Below are positions 39,008 to 49,507 of a stretch of 64,000 bases of DNA, piece by piece. Source of the DNA: Blattabacterium cuenoti (lineage in GTDB: Bacteria > Bacteroidota > Bacteroidia > Flavobacteriales > Blattabacteriaceae); contig NZ_CP059213.1 of assembly GCF_014252255.1 (NCBI RefSeq), positions 372,001 through 436,000 on the forward strand. Direction: 5' to 3'. Positions within the stretch are counted from its first letter, which is position 1. Each line of letters begins with the position of its first letter. The notes under the pieces are model-generated. The model was not told the DNA's origin, ran no database searches, and worked only from the letters and a program-made list of their open reading frames with translations. Both the position numbers and the translations under genes were made by a program.

Positions 39008-39826
39008 TTAAAAATTAATTTTTTTATTTTGAAATAAATCTTCTTCATATGATTTAATATTCAGTTCTTTATAAATATAACGAAAAGTAGAAAGCAAACA
39101 AGGTAATCCATCTACAATCGCAATATTATGTTCATAATGAGAAGATATTTTTTTATCTAAAGTAGTAATAGTCCATCCATCTTTATGAAAAAAAATATCT
39201 GATGATCCTAAATTTACCATAGGTTCTATTGAAATTACTAATCCATTTTCTAATTTTAATCCTTGTCCTTTTTTTCCAAAATTAGGAATTTGAGGATCTT
39301 CATGCATTTTTTTTCCAATTCCATGACCAACAAGATCTTTAACTACATTATATCCATTTTGTTCAATATAAGATTGTATAGAATATCCTATATCTCCAAC
39401 ATTATTTCCACTGATACATTTAGAAATTCCAATATATAAAGATTTTTTAGAAAAATTAAGAAATTTTTTTATTTCATTAGAAACGGACCCAACTTCAAAA
39501 GTATATGCATGTTCTCCATAAAAACCATTCATATAAACACCACAATCTATAGATAATATATCTCCTTCACGTAAGGGATATTTATTAGGTATACCATGTA
39601 CTACTTGATTATTTGGTGAAACACATAATGTATTCGGAAAATCATATAAACCCAAAAAAGCTGGTTTTCCACCATGATCATAAATAAATGTTTCTGCAAG
39701 TTTATCTAAATAAATAGTATTTATACCAGGTATAATTTCTTTAGATAACATACCTAATGTTTTAGAAGCTAAAAAAGCACTTTTTTTAATTAATATTATT
39801 TCTTCAATAGTTTTTATATGCATCAA
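39008..39826 (-). CDS. map: Methionine aminopeptidase type I, with Glu at one metal-ligand site
   Basis: Removes initiator methionine. The pita-bread fold is intact at 272 residues. Conserved residues are H78 (NNQVVHGIP), D94 (LSIDCGV), H168 (LVGHGIGKKMHE), E201 (ISIEPM) and E232 (HYEHNIAIV). The second metal Asp, normally in GDxAYTF, is replaced by E105 (GFYGEHAYTF; codon 39512-39514). Family members normally have Asp here. The change is conservative, and the frame and all other blocks are intact, so the enzyme is probably active but may differ in metal affinity. It is 20 bases after gpmI; many bacteria keep map near secY instead. Confidence 0.95.
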   Translation of the reverse strand: MMHIKTIEEIILIKKSAFLASKTLGMLSKEIIPGINTIYLDKLAETFIYDHGGKPAFLGLYDFPNTLCVSPNNQVVHGIPNKYPLREGDILSIDCGVYMNGFYGEHAYTFEVGSVSNEIKKFLNFSKKSLYIGISKCISGNNVGDIGYSIQSYIEQNGYNVVKDLVGHGIGKKMHEDPQIPNFGKKGQGLKLENGLVISIEPMVNLGSSDIFFHKDGWTITTLDKKISSHYEHNIAIVDGLPCLLSTFRYIYKELNIKSYEEDLFQNKKINF

Positions 39827-39846
39827 AATAAAGTAATAAAGTATAA

Positions 39847-41394
39847 TTATTCTTTTCTATATTTTTTAATCATAGAAATACCACTCATAATATGAGGAAT
39901 TGGTAATTCCATTAATTGAAGTATAGTAGGAGCTACATCTGATAATGAACCTATTTCCCTTAAAATAATATCTTTTTTTTTTATTTTTTGATCTAAAATA
40001 ATAAAAGGAACTAAAGATGTAGTATGAGAAGTATTTGGAGTCCCATCTATATTAATCATATAATCTGCATTTCCATGATCTCCTACTATAATAACTATAT
40101 ATGAATTTCTTATAGCTTCTTCTGAACAAATTTTTGTATATTGATCAACATATTCACACGCCATTATTGTTTCTTTCATTTTTCCAGTATGACCTACCAT
40201 ATCTGGATTTGCAAAATTTAAACAAATAAAATCTGAATTTTTATTTTTTAATTCAGGAATAATTCTTTTTATAATATCTTTTCCACTCATTTCAGGTTTT
40301 AAATCATAAGTAGATACTCTTGGAGAAGGACAAATAATTCTAATTTCTTTATCAAAAGGAATTTCTCGTCCTCCAGAGAAAAAAAAAGTAACATGTGGAT
40401 ATTTTTCTGTTTCAGATATACGAATTTGTCTTTTTCCCTCTTTTTCCAAAACTTCACCTAACGTTTCTGGTAAAAATTCTTTTTTAAAAAGAACATCAAC
40501 ATTTTGATATTTATCATTAAAACAAGTCATAGTTATGTAATTAAATAAACTTAACTTTTTAACATCTAAAAAAGAATTATATCCAATAAAAAGTTCAGTT
40601 ATTTGTCTAGAACGATCTGATCTAAAATTAAAACAAAAAACAATATCTCCATTTTCTATCTTTGAAATAGGAGAACCTTTATCATCAATAATTATTAAAG
40701 GTAATAAAAATTCATCAGTAACTCCATTTTTATAAAATTCTTCTATAGAAGAAAAAATATTTTTAGTATAAAAACCTTGTGAATTAACCATAGCATTATA
40801 TGCTTTTTTAGTTCTTTCCCATTTATGATCTCTATCCATTGAATAATATCTTCCCATAACAGTAGATAATTTACCAACATATTTTTTAGTTACTTTTAAA
40901 AGTTCTTTTATATAAAAAATACTCCTCTTAGGAGAAGAATCTCTTCCATCTGTAAAAACATGTATAAAAACGTCTTTTATATTTTTTTCATATGCTATTT
41001 TAAGTAAATAAAAAAGATGATTCATATGTGAGTGAACTCCACCATCAGATAATAATCCAATAAAATGAATTTTTTTCTTTAAAAAAGAAATATTTTCAAA
41101 AATATAATTAATTTTTTTTTTCAATAATCCATTTTTAATAGATGTATTAATTTTTTCTAAATTTTGAATTATCTTTCGTCCAGATCCTAAATTTATATGT
41201 CCAACTTCAGAATTTCCCATTTGACCATTTGGTAATCCAACATAAATTCCTGAAGCTTCTAATTTACTAAAAGGATAATTTTTATAACAAAAATCAATAA
41301 ATGGAGTATCTGCTTTTTTAATAGCAGAGGAAAAAAAATTTATAGGAGAAGAAAGACCCCATCCATCTAAAATTATCAACATTAATTTTTTCAT
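39847..41394 (-). CDS. gpmI: Phosphoglycerate mutase, 2,3-bisphosphoglycerate-independent
   Basis: Mn-dependent mutase that interconverts 3- and 2-phosphoglycerate. Alkaline-phosphatase-fold blocks are present: LIILDGWGLS with the first metal Asp, GNSEVGHINLGSGR with the catalytic serine (about residue 62), FTDGRDSSPKRS, MGRYYSMDRD, NFRSDRSRQ, and the C-terminal NFANPDMVGHTG and VGDHGNADYM metal sites. Length 515 is normal. It is 18 bases after tsf. Confidence 0.97.
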   Translation of the reverse strand: MKKLMLIILDGWGLSSPINFFSSAIKKADTPFIDFCYKNYPFSKLEASGIYVGLPNGQMGNSEVGHINLGSGRKIIQNLEKINTSIKNGLLKKKINYIFENISFLKKKIHFIGLLSDGGVHSHMNHLFYLLKIAYEKNIKDVFIHVFTDGRDSSPKRSIFYIKELLKVTKKYVGKLSTVMGRYYSMDRDHKWERTKKAYNAMVNSQGFYTKNIFSSIEEFYKNGVTDEFLLPLIIIDDKGSPISKIENGDIVFCFNFRSDRSRQITELFIGYNSFLDVKKLSLFNYITMTCFNDKYQNVDVLFKKEFLPETLGEVLEKEGKRQIRISETEKYPHVTFFFSGGREIPFDKEIRIICPSPRVSTYDLKPEMSGKDIIKRIIPELKNKNSDFICLNFANPDMVGHTGKMKETIMACEYVDQYTKICSEEAIRNSYIVIIVGDHGNADYMINIDGTPNTSHTTSLVPFIILDQKIKKKDIILREIGSLSDVAPTILQLMELPIPHIMSGISMIKKYRKE

Positions 41395-41412
41395 TTATTA
41401 AATTTATTAATA

Positions 41413-42240
41413 TTAAATACTAACTCTTTTAAAAAAATTTATTTTTAAATTATTATTATTATTTTTATTTAAATATTCTTGAATACTTATTTTATTATTT
41501 TTTATAAATTTTTGATTTAATAAAGTATTATCTAAAATAAATTTTTGAATTTTTCCTTTAATAATTTTTTGTTTTATTTTATCTGATTTTATTTCCTTTT
41601 TTATTTGATTTTTTATAATATCTATTTCTTTTTCTAATAAAATATTTGGTATTCCTTCCTTATTTATAGCTATAGGGTTCATAGCCGCTATATGCATTGC
41701 TATATTTTTAGCTATAGATACGTTTATTTTAGAAGATAATCCTATTAATGTTGCAATTTTATAGTTATTATGAGTATAATTCATTACAAATGGAGAATCT
41801 ATTCTTTCAAAAATTTTTAATTCAATTTTTTCTCCTACAACTCCCATTTTATTAATAATAATATCTTTAACACTTCCATGATAATTTTTATCATGTAAAA
41901 AACTTTTTAAAAAATCTTCTTTAGTATAAAATTCTAAAGATTTTTTAGAAAGCATAAATGAAAAATTTAAAAATTCTAAATTTTTAGATAAAAAATCAGT
42001 TTCACAACTAATACCTATAATTGTTCCTGAAGTAAAATTAGAATTTATTTGAGAAATAATAACTCCATCTTTCATTTGAAATAATGAACGATTAATTGCA
42101 ATTTTTTCTCCTTTTTTTCTTAAAATATGAATAGCTTCATCTATATTTCCATTTGAATTAATTAAAGCATTTTTACAATCCATTATTCCAATACCTGTTA
42201 TTTTTCTAAGTTTATTAATTTGAAATACAGAAATTTTCAT
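41413..42240 (-). CDS. tsf: Elongation factor Ts
   Basis: Nucleotide-exchange factor for EF-Tu. The N-terminal UBA-like domain KLRKITGIGIMDCKNALINSNGNIDEAIHILRKKG is diagnostic. CETDFLSKN replaces the usual CETDFVARN. The C-terminal part is rich in Asn and Lys. Length 275 is close to the norm. It overlaps the rpsB stop by 4 bases, the universal rpsB-tsf pair. Confidence 0.95.
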   Translation of the reverse strand: MKISVFQINKLRKITGIGIMDCKNALINSNGNIDEAIHILRKKGEKIAINRSLFQMKDGVIISQINSNFTSGTIIGISCETDFLSKNLEFLNFSFMLSKKSLEFYTKEDFLKSFLHDKNYHGSVKDIIINKMGVVGEKIELKIFERIDSPFVMNYTHNNYKIATLIGLSSKINVSIAKNIAMHIAAMNPIAINKEGIPNILLEKEIDIIKNQIKKEIKSDKIKQKIIKGKIQKFILDNTLLNQKFIKNNKISIQEYLNKNNNNNLKINFFKRVSI

Positions 42241-42968
42241 GATTTTCTATTTTTTATGGTAAAATTTTTTTCTTCACGTTCATTTCTGTTTATAATAATT
42301 CCATTTTTTATAGATTCTGTAATAAATTTTAAAATAATATCTATAGATTTAGATGAATCATCATTAGATGGAATAGGATAGTGAATATCATTAGGATTCG
42401 TATTTGTATCTACCATAGCAAATATGGGTATTTTTAATTTTTTAGCTTCTGTTAAAGCTATTTTTTCTTTATTTGGATCTACTAAAAAAATACCACCTGG
42501 TATATGATTCATATTTGAAATACTTCCTAAATTTTTATGTAGTTTTTCATATAATCTATCAATTAATAATCTTTCTTTTTTTGATAAAGTATTAAAAGTT
42601 CCATTTTTTTTCATTCTTTCTATACTATTCATTTTTTTAACAGATTTTCGAATAGTTGTAAAATTTGTTAAAAACCCCCCTAACCATCTTTCTGTTACAC
42701 AAGGCATATTTATACTTTTTGCATATAAAGAAACTTTTTTTTTAGCTTGAGGTTTAGTTCCAACTAATAATATTTTTTTTCCAGTTATGGCAATTTTTTT
42801 TAATTCATTACAAGCTTCTTCCAATTTTATAATTGTTTTTGATAAATCTATAATATGAATTCCACTTTTTTTCATAAAAATAAAAGAACGCATATTTGGA
42901 TTCCATTTACGTGCAATATGTCCAAAATGAACACCAGCTTTTAATAAATCTTGAGTATTAATTTTCAT
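42237..42968 (-). CDS. rpsB: 30S ribosomal protein S2
   Basis: Late-assembling small-subunit protein. DLLKAGVHFGHIARKWNPNMRSFIFMKKSGIHIIDLSKT, RWLGGFLTNFTTIRKS and the DPNKEKIALTEAKKLKIPIFAMVDTNTNP block are diagnostic. Length 243 is normal. Confidence 0.97.
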   Translation of the reverse strand: MKINTQDLLKAGVHFGHIARKWNPNMRSFIFMKKSGIHIIDLSKTIIKLEEACNELKKIAITGKKILLVGTKPQAKKKVSLYAKSINMPCVTERWLGGFLTNFTTIRKSVKKMNSIERMKKNGTFNTLSKKERLLIDRLYEKLHKNLGSISNMNHIPGGIFLVDPNKEKIALTEAKKLKIPIFAMVDTNTNPNDIHYPIPSNDDSSKSIDIILKFITESIKNGIIINRNEREEKNFTIKNRKS

Positions 42969-42986
42969 TTTTATTTTTTAATTTTT

Positions 42987-43367
42987 TTATCGTTTTGAAA
43001 ATTGGTATTTTTTTCTTGCCTTTTTTTGACCAAATTTTTTTCTTTCAACTTCTCTAGAATCACGAGTTAATAATCCTTCAGATTTTAATTTTTTTCTATA
43101 TTTTGGATCACTTTGACAAAGTGCACGAGAAATTGCAAGACGAATAGCTTCTGCTTGTCCATTAAAACCACCACCAATAACTTTTATAGTTATATCAAAT
43201 TGATTTAATTTATCAATAATTTTTATAGGATATAAAATTTTTTGATAAATATATTTTGGAAAATATTGATCTAATTTTTTAGAATTAATAGTTATTATTC
43301 CATTTCCTTGTTTAAAATATATACGTGCAAGAGATCTTTTTCTTCTTCCTATAGTATGATGTACCAT
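42987..43367 (-). CDS. rpsI: 30S ribosomal protein S9
   Basis: Head protein whose tail reaches the P-site tRNA. IGRRKRSLARIYFKQGNGIITIN, GGGFNGQAEAIRLAISRAL and the basic tail KKFGQKKARKKYQFSKR (KR end intact) are diagnostic. Length 126 is normal. Confidence 0.97.
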   Translation of the reverse strand: MVHHTIGRRKRSLARIYFKQGNGIITINSKKLDQYFPKYIYQKILYPIKIIDKLNQFDITIKVIGGGFNGQAEAIRLAISRALCQSDPKYRKKLKSEGLLTRDSREVERKKFGQKKARKKYQFSKR

Positions 43368-43378
43368 AATTTTTATTA

Positions 43379-43825
43379 TTAATTTAACTTAAATAAAATA
43401 GGATTTTGAGATTCATGTTTATGATTAGATTCATGATATACATGTAAATTTTTTAAAATTGAACGACCTAAACGATTTTTAGGAAGCATACCTTTTACTG
43501 CTTTATATATTAAAATTCTAGAATCTTTATTAAATAAATTTTTCAAAAAAATAATTTTTTTTCCTCCTGGATATCCAGTATAATGAATATATTTTTTATT
43601 ATTCCATTTTTTTCCGGTAAGTTTAATATGATTAGAATTAATTACAATGACATGATCTCCACAATTTATATGTGGAGAAAAAAAAGATTTATATTTTCCT
43701 CGTATAATAGAAACAATTTGAGAAGATAATCTTCCTAAAATTTGATTAGTAGCATCCATTATTATCCAAGATTTTACTATTGATTTTTTTTTAACTGAAT
43801 AAGTTTTTAAACTTAATGGATTCAT
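43379..43825 (-). CDS. rplM: 50S ribosomal protein L13
   Basis: Early assembly protein. KSWIIMDATNQILGRLSSQIVSIIRGKYK, NCGDHVIVINSNHIKLTGKKW, HYTGYPGGKK and AVKGMLPKNRLGRSILKNLHVY are diagnostic. Length 148 is normal. It heads rplM-rpsI-rpsB-tsf-gpmI-map and is divergent from dnaK across 205 bases. Confidence 0.97.
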   Translation of the reverse strand: MNPLSLKTYSVKKKSIVKSWIIMDATNQILGRLSSQIVSIIRGKYKSFFSPHINCGDHVIVINSNHIKLTGKKWNNKKYIHYTGYPGGKKIIFLKNLFNKDSRILIYKAVKGMLPKNRLGRSILKNLHVYHESNHKHESQNPILFKLN

Positions 43826-43923
43826 ATCTTTTATTGTTTATATTATAATATATAATATAAAAATAAATATTAAAATATAAATGACTTTTTGTCATAAAAA
43901 ATTTTTTTTTCAAAAGCTTTTTA

Positions 43924-43954
43924 TTGTCATACATTCTATTCACTTATTTATAAT
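43924..43954 (+). promoter_or_regulatory. Putative dnaK promoter
   Basis: TTGTCA (43924-43929) and TATAAT (43949-43954) are separated by 19 bases, about 77 bases before the dnaK start. The spacing is long for E. coli sigma70 but fits the wider spacing of Bacteroidota promoters. The A/T bias makes chance -10 matches common. Confidence 0.35.
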
Positions 43955-43966
43955 AGCTTTTATTTT

Positions 43967-43981
43967 CATTATGGCATAATG
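43967..43981 (+). promoter_or_regulatory. Dyad between the putative dnaK promoter and start codon
   Basis: CATTATG-G-CATAATG is a perfect 7-base inverted repeat, 12 bases after the putative -10 and 49 bases before the start codon. It is not CIRCE. It could bind a repressor or act in the 5' leader. Confidence 0.4.
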
Positions 43982-44030
43982 ATTGAAGAATTATTAATTA
44001 ATTAATTAATATTGAAAAAACGTAATAAAA

Positions 44031-45944
44031 ATGAGTAAAATTATAGGAATAGATTTAGGAACAACAAATTCTTGTGTTGCTGTAATGGAGATAAATGACC
44101 CTATTGTTATACCTAATTCAGAAGGGAAAAGAACTACTCCATCTATAGTTGCATTTGTAAAAGGAGGAGAAAGAAAAATAGGAGATCCAGCAAAAAGACA
44201 ATCTGTAACTAATCCACAAAAAACTATTTTTTCGATTAAACGATTTATGGGAAGAATGTATTCTGAAGTAACAGAAGAATTAAAACATATTCCTTATAAA
44301 GTTATTAAAGGTGGAAATAATACACCTCGTGTAGATATAGAAAAAAGATTATATGCTCCTCAAGAAATATCAGCAATGATTTTACAAAAAATGAAAAAAA
44401 CTGCTGAAGATTATTTAGGAGAAGAAGTTGATAGAGCTGTTATTACAGTTCCGGCTTATTTTAATGATGCACAAAGACAAGCTACTAAAGAAGCTGGAGA
44501 AATAGCAGGACTAAAAGTAGAAAGAATTATTAATGAACCAACAGCAGCAGCTTTAGCTTATGGTTTAGATAAAAGTAATCAAAATAAAAAAATAGTTGTA
44601 TATGATTTAGGTGGAGGTACATTTGATGTTTCTATTTTAGAATTAGGTGATGGAGTTTTTGAGGTTCTTTCTACAAATGGAGATACTCATTTAGGTGGAG
44701 ATGATTTTGATCAAATAATTATTGATTATTTAGCAAATGAATTTAAATATAGAGAAAAATTAGATCTTAGAAAAGATCCTATGGCTTTACAACGTTTAAA
44801 AGAAGCTTCTGAAAAAGCTAAAATAGAATTATCTTCTTCTAATCAAACAGAAATTAATCTTCCATATATTACAGCTACAGAATCTGGCCCTAAACATTTA
44901 GTTATTACATTAACTCGTGCTAAATTTGAACAATTATCAGAGAAATTAATACAACGTTCTATTCAACCTTGTTCTAAAGCATTAAAAGATGCTAATTTAA
45001 ATACTAAAGATATAGATGAAGTTATTTTAGTAGGAGGATCAACACGTATACCAAAAGTACAAGAAGAGGTAGAAAAATTTTTTAAAAAAAAACCATCTAA
45101 AGGAGTAAATCCAGATGAAGTTGTTGCTATTGGAGCTGCTATACAAGGTGGAGTTTTAACTGGAGATGTACAAAACGTTTTATTATTAGATGTTACTCCT
45201 TTATCTTTAGGAATTGAAACTTTAGGAGGGGTTTTTACAAAACTTATTGAATCTAATACTACTATTCCTACAAAAAAATCGGAAGTTTTTTCTACAGCAT
45301 CAGATAATCAATCTGCAGTAACTATACGTGTAGGACAAGGTGAAAGACCAATGTTTAATGATAATAAAGAAATTGGTAGATTTGATTTAATAGATATTCC
45401 ACCAGCTCCTAGAGGAATTCCTCAAATAGAGGTTGCTTTTGATATAGATGCTAATGGAATACTTAATGTATCTGCAAAAAATAAAGGGACTGGAAAAGAA
45501 CAATCAATACGTATTGAAACTTCTTCAGGTTTAAATCAAGAAGAAATCGAAAAAATGAAAAAAGAAGCACAAGAGAATGCTCAAAAAGATGAAAAAATAA
45601 AAAAAGAAATAGAAAAATTAAATATGGCTGATAATCAAATTTTTCAATCTGAAAAACAATTAAAAGATTATGGAAATAAATTATCAGAAAATAATAAAAA
45701 AAATATAGAAATATATTTAGAAAAATTAAAAAAAGCTCATTCTGAAAAAAATTTTTCATCTATTGATGATAATATGAAAAAACTTAATGAAGCTTGGACT
45801 AACGCTTCTCAGGAACTTTATACAGAAGAAAAAAAGAATAATGATAATAATCAATCAAAATCAGATAAAAAAGAAAATAATGACAAAAGTAATAATAAAG
45901 AAAATGAAAATGTACAAGATGTTGATTACGAAGAAATAAAATAA
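44031..45944 (+). CDS. dnaK: Chaperone protein DnaK (Hsp70)
   Basis: ATP-driven folding chaperone. The actin-like ATPase domain has [16 protein letters not shown], the linker region carries [18 protein letters not shown], the substrate-binding domain follows, and the lid ends in an Asn/Lys/Glu-rich tail with DVDYEEIK. Length 637 is normal. No dnaJ or grpE is adjacent, so it is a single-gene unit. Endosymbionts often express chaperones strongly; the 205-base upstream gap is one of the largest in the window and fits a complex promoter. Confidence 0.98.
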   Translation: MSKIIGIDLGTTNSCVAVMEINDPIVIPNSEGKRTTPSIVAFVKGGERKIGDPAKRQSVTNPQKTIFSIKRFMGRMYSEVTEELKHIPYKVIKGGNNTPRVDIEKRLYAPQEISAMILQKMKKTAEDYLGEEVDRAVITVPAYFNDAQRQATKEAGEIAGLKVERIINEPTAAALAYGLDKSNQNKKIVVYDLGGGTFDVSILELGDGVFEVLSTNGDTHLGGDDFDQIIIDYLANEFKYREKLDLRKDPMALQRLKEASEKAKIELSSSNQTEINLPYITATESGPKHLVITLTRAKFEQLSEKLIQRSIQPCSKALKDANLNTKDIDEVILVGGSTRIPKVQEEVEKFFKKKPSKGVNPDEVVAIGAAIQGGVLTGDVQNVLLLDVTPLSLGIETLGGVFTKLIESNTTIPTKKSEVFSTASDNQSAVTIRVGQGERPMFNDNKEIGRFDLIDIPPAPRGIPQIEVAFDIDANGILNVSAKNKGTGKEQSIRIETSSGLNQEEIEKMKKEAQENAQKDEKIKKEIEKLNMADNQIFQSEKQLKDYGNKLSENNKKNIEIYLEKLKKAHSEKNFSSIDDNMKKLNEAWTNASQELYTEEKKNNDNNQSKSDKKENNDKSNNKENENVQDVDYEEIK

Positions 45945-45977
45945 AATAAAAAATCAACTGATAAAGGGAGTTATTCA

Positions 45978-46646
45978 TTATAATGGAATAATAGAAATTA
46001 GAGTTTCTCCTCCAGAAACTTTTTCTCCCTTTTTCACTAAAATAATAGAATTTAAAGGTAAAAAAAGATCAACTCTAGATCCAAATTTAATAAATCCAAA
46101 TTCCTCTCCTTTTTTGACTATAGAATTTTTTTTTGCATAAAGAGTAATACGTCTAGCTAAAAATCCCGCTATTTGTCTAAATAATATATTTTTTCCATTA
46201 TTTATTTGTACAACAGTAGTTGTACGTTCATTATTTAATGATGATTTTTTCAACCAAGCTATTAAAAATTTTCCTGGATGATATTTTGTATAAATTACTT
46301 TTCCAGATACAGGAAATCTATTAACATGAACATTAAAAGGAGACATAAAAATAGAAATACATATACAATTTTTTTTTAAAAATTCATTTTCAAAAATTTT
46401 TTTCTGAATTTTAATAATTTTTCCATCAGCAGGAGAAATAACTATTTCTTTATTAGGATAATCTTTAATATAAAAATATTTTTTTGGATTTCTAAAAAAA
46501 AAAATAAAAAAAAAGTATAATATTATTAAAAAAATAGATATAATAAAAGAAATTTTTTTATAAAAAAAAAGAAAAGAAATAAATATTAATAATAATATTA
46601 TTATAAAAGAATAAATTAAAAATGTAAATCCTTCTTTATGAATCAT
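45978..46646 (-). CDS. psd: Phosphatidylserine decarboxylase, short form
   Basis: Makes phosphatidylethanolamine. It is the compact archaetidylserine/PSD-A form of 222 residues. An N-terminal two-helix membrane anchor (about 8-50) is followed by ISPADGKII, HVNRFPVSGKVIYTKYHPGKFL and FIKFGSRVDLFLP. The Gly-Ser of FGS is the self-cleavage site that makes the pyruvoyl group. It follows cdsA by 18 bases; CDP-diacylglycerol made by CdsA feeds phosphatidylserine synthesis (gene not seen here). Confidence 0.94.
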   Translation of the reverse strand: MIHKEGFTFLIYSFIIILLLIFISFLFFYKKISFIISIFLIILYFFFIFFFRNPKKYFYIKDYPNKEIVISPADGKIIKIQKKIFENEFLKKNCICISIFMSPFNVHVNRFPVSGKVIYTKYHPGKFLIAWLKKSSLNNERTTTVVQINNGKNILFRQIAGFLARRITLYAKKNSIVKKGEEFGFIKFGSRVDLFLPLNSIILVKKGEKVSGGETLISIIPL

Positions 46647-46664
46647 AATTAAATAGAATATTAT

Positions 46665-47489
46665 TTAAAATAAATAAACCATACTAATTACTATTGTTGC
46701 TATAATTGGAATAATAAAAATAAAACTATCTAATCTATCTAAAAATCCACCATGACCAGGAAATAAAATACCTGAATTTTTTACATTATAAGATCTTTTA
46801 ATAGTAGATTCAATAAGATCTCCAATAATTGAAAAAATAGGAATTATAAAAGATAAAAGAAACCAATATTTTTCTTTCCATATTTTATATAATAAAAAAC
46901 CTAATATTAAACAAAATAATAATCCTCCAATAAAACCTTCTATAGACTTTTTAGGAGAAATAGATATAGCTATTTTTCTTTTTCCCCATTTTTTTCCAAT
47001 TAAATAAGAAAAAGAATCATTTGTCCATATTAAAATAAATATGCCTAAAATTAATTCTTTTCCATGATATATACTAGTATATATATAAGATGCTAAATAA
47101 AAAGGCATTATAATATAAAAAAATCCAAAAGTTAAATGACTAACTTGTATTAGTTTTTCTTTATGAGAATATTTTTTAGAAAATAATTGAATTAATAAAA
47201 AAATTATAGAATAAGGAATAAAACATATTATATAAGGAATAATTCCTTTTTTTATAAAAAAAATATCTATTAATATAGAAAATAAAAAAAATAAACAAAC
47301 TATTTTAATTAAAAAAATATCAGTTTTTGATAGAATTAAAAATTCTAATAAACAAAAAAAAGATAGTAACATCATTACTATTCTAAACATTTTTTCTCCT
47401 GTTTCAATAGAAATAATAATTAAAAAAACATAAATAAAACCAGTTAAAAATCTTATTAAAAAGTTGAAATTTTTCTTTTTTTCATTCAT
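46665..47489 (-). CDS. cdsA: Phosphatidate cytidylyltransferase
   Basis: Makes CDP-diacylglycerol from phosphatidate and CTP in the inner membrane. About eight hydrophobic helices are visible. The family signature SPKKSIEGFIGGL and the C-terminal GDLIESTIKRSYNVKNSGILFPGHGGFLDRLDSFIF, with its metal-binding Asp residues, are intact. Length 274 is normal. It is 22 bases after ftsH. Confidence 0.95.
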   Translation of the reverse strand: MNEKKKNFNFLIRFLTGFIYVFLIIISIETGEKMFRIVMMLLSFFCLLEFLILSKTDIFLIKIVCLFFLFSILIDIFFIKKGIIPYIICFIPYSIIFLLIQLFSKKYSHKEKLIQVSHLTFGFFYIIMPFYLASYIYTSIYHGKELILGIFILIWTNDSFSYLIGKKWGKRKIAISISPKKSIEGFIGGLLFCLILGFLLYKIWKEKYWFLLSFIIPIFSIIGDLIESTIKRSYNVKNSGILFPGHGGFLDRLDSFIFIIPIIATIVISMVYLF

Positions 47490-47511
47490 AAAATTTTTTA
47501 AATAAAAATAA

Positions 47512-49464
47512 TTAAGAAATATTACCTAACATATCTCCAATTTCATCAGAATAAGGTCTTTCTCCAAAAATCTTTTTTAAATCTTCTCTAAAGATCACTT
47601 CTTTTTCTAATAATTCATTCGCTAAAATAGCTAATTTTTTTTCATTATTTTTTAATATATTTTTAGCTCTTTGATATTGTTCTTTGATAATTTTTGATAT
47701 TTCTTCATCTATAATTTGAGCGGTTTTTTCACTATAAGGTTTAGAAAAAGATAATTCATTTTGTCCTGTAGAATCATAATAAGAAATATTTCCAATTTTT
47801 TCATTTAATCCAAAAATAGCTACCATAGATTGTGCTTGTTTAGTTACTCTTTCTAAATCATTTAAGGCACCAGTTGAAATACTACTAAAAATAATTTCTT
47901 CTGCTGATCTTCCTGCTAATAAAGCACAAATTTCATCTTTCATTTGTTCTGGAGTAGTTAATTGTCTTTCTTCTGGAAGATACCAAGCAGATCCTAATGA
48001 TCTTCCTCTAGGAACTATAGTCACCTTTACTAAAGGAGCTGCATGTTCTAATAACCAACTTATTATAGCGTGACCTGCTTCATGATAGGCTATTCTTTTT
48101 TTTTCATTTGGTTTAATAATTTTATTTCTTTTTTCTAATCCTCCTATAATACGGTCTATTGCTTCTAAAAAATCTTGATTTTCTATTTTAGATCTATCTT
48201 TTCTTGCAGCAATAAGAGCCGATTCATTACAAATATTTGCTATATCTGCACCACTAAAACCTGGTGTTTGTCTAGATAAAAAATCTATATCTACATTTTC
48301 AGATAAAATTAATCTTTTAAGATGAACTTTAAATATTTCTTTTCTTTCATTTAATTCAGGAGAATCTACTAATATAGTTCTATCAAAACGACCAGGACGA
48401 AGTAACGCTTTATCTAAAATATCTGATCTATTTGTAGCTGCTAATACAATTACATTTGTATGAGTACCAAATCCATCCATTTCTGTTAATAATTGATTTA
48501 AAGTATTTTCTCTTTCATCATTAGATCCTGCTATACTACTTTTTCCTCTTGCTCTTCCTATAGCATCAATTTCATCAATAAATATTATACATGGAGATTT
48601 TTCTTTAGCTTTTTCAAATAAATCTCTTACTCTAGAAGCTCCTACTCCTACAAACATTTCTACAAAATCTGAACCTGATAAAGAAAAAAAAGGAACCTTT
48701 GCTTCTCCAGCTACTGCTTTAGCTAATAAAGTTTTTCCTGTTCCTGGAGGGCCTATTAATAAAGCTCCTTTAGGTATTTTTCCTCCAAGTTTAGTGTATT
48801 TTTGAGGGCTTTTTAAAAATTCTACTATTTCTTGAACTTCTTCTTTTGCTCCTTCTAATCCAGCTACATCTTTAAATGTAATTTTAACATTATCATTTTC
48901 ATCAAATAATCTAGCTTTAGATTTTCCTATATTAAATATTTGTCCACCTGGACCTCCACTTGTAGAACCTATTCTTCTAAATAAAAAAATCCAAAAAATA
49001 ATTAATAATATAAAAAATATACCATAATCAAAAAAAAATTTAGTTATTGTATATTCTTGTTGATTTTTAAAATCAATAATAGTATTTAAATTATATTTTC
49101 TTTTATATTCTTCAAATTTTTTTTGAAAAAATTGTAAATCTCCTATTTCAAATTCATATTTTAATGATTGTGTAGTAGATTTTTGTTCATTATTTTTAGG
49201 TAAAATAGAATATTTTAAATTAAATCCATTAATTTCATTATAATTTATAAATTCTTTTTTTAAATAAACATGTACTATTTCTCTATGTTTTATTATAATT
49301 TTTTGAACTTCTCCTTTTGATAAAATATCAAAAAAAGTATCCTGATCTATTTTTATAGGACTTGAAAAAGAAGATTTAAAAAAGAATATTCCAATAAATA
49401 TAGCAAATATTACTGCATATACCCAAAAAAAATTATTTTTGTTTTTTCCTTTTTTATCTATCAT
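47512..49464 (-). CDS. ftsH: ATP-dependent zinc metalloprotease FtsH
   Basis: Membrane-anchored AAA+ protease that removes damaged or unassembled membrane proteins. Two N-terminal transmembrane segments (about 12-30 and 143-162) flank a periplasmic domain. The AAA domain has GPPGTGKT (about 237-244), [16 protein letters not shown] and the SRH arginines in RPGRFDRTI. The protease domain has the zinc motif HEAGH near residue 460. Length 650 is normal. It lies between rsfS and cdsA, the usual Bacteroidota order. Confidence 0.98.
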   Translation of the reverse strand: MIDKKGKNKNNFFWVYAVIFAIFIGIFFFKSSFSSPIKIDQDTFFDILSKGEVQKIIIKHREIVHVYLKKEFINYNEINGFNLKYSILPKNNEQKSTTQSLKYEFEIGDLQFFQKKFEEYKRKYNLNTIIDFKNQQEYTITKFFFDYGIFFILLIIFWIFLFRRIGSTSGGPGGQIFNIGKSKARLFDENDNVKITFKDVAGLEGAKEEVQEIVEFLKSPQKYTKLGGKIPKGALLIGPPGTGKTLLAKAVAGEAKVPFFSLSGSDFVEMFVGVGASRVRDLFEKAKEKSPCIIFIDEIDAIGRARGKSSIAGSNDERENTLNQLLTEMDGFGTHTNVIVLAATNRSDILDKALLRPGRFDRTILVDSPELNERKEIFKVHLKRLILSENVDIDFLSRQTPGFSGADIANICNESALIAARKDRSKIENQDFLEAIDRIIGGLEKRNKIIKPNEKKRIAYHEAGHAIISWLLEHAAPLVKVTIVPRGRSLGSAWYLPEERQLTTPEQMKDEICALLAGRSAEEIIFSSISTGALNDLERVTKQAQSMVAIFGLNEKIGNISYYDSTGQNELSFSKPYSEKTAQIIDEEISKIIKEQYQRAKNILKNNEKKLAILANELLEKEVIFREDLKKIFGERPYSDEIGDMLGNIS

Positions 49465-49507
49465 ATTTCTTCATTATCTAATTTAAAAATAAAAACAAAA
49501 TTTTTTG

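Noticed and set aside
43881-43895. ATGAC-TTTTT-GTCAT hairpin upstream of rplM and dnaK as a terminator or operator
   Set aside because: Five-base stem between two divergent starts with no transcript needing termination; kept out as chance.
43967-43981. CIRCE element controlling dnaK
   Set aside because: The dyad CATTATG-G-CATAATG shares neither the sequence nor the 9-base spacer of CIRCE (TTAGCACTC-N9-GAGTGCTAA).
45463-45759. Minus-strand hydrophobic ORF inside dnaK
   Set aside because: Complement of the Lys/Glu-rich DnaK lid; apparent membrane character is a codon artefact.
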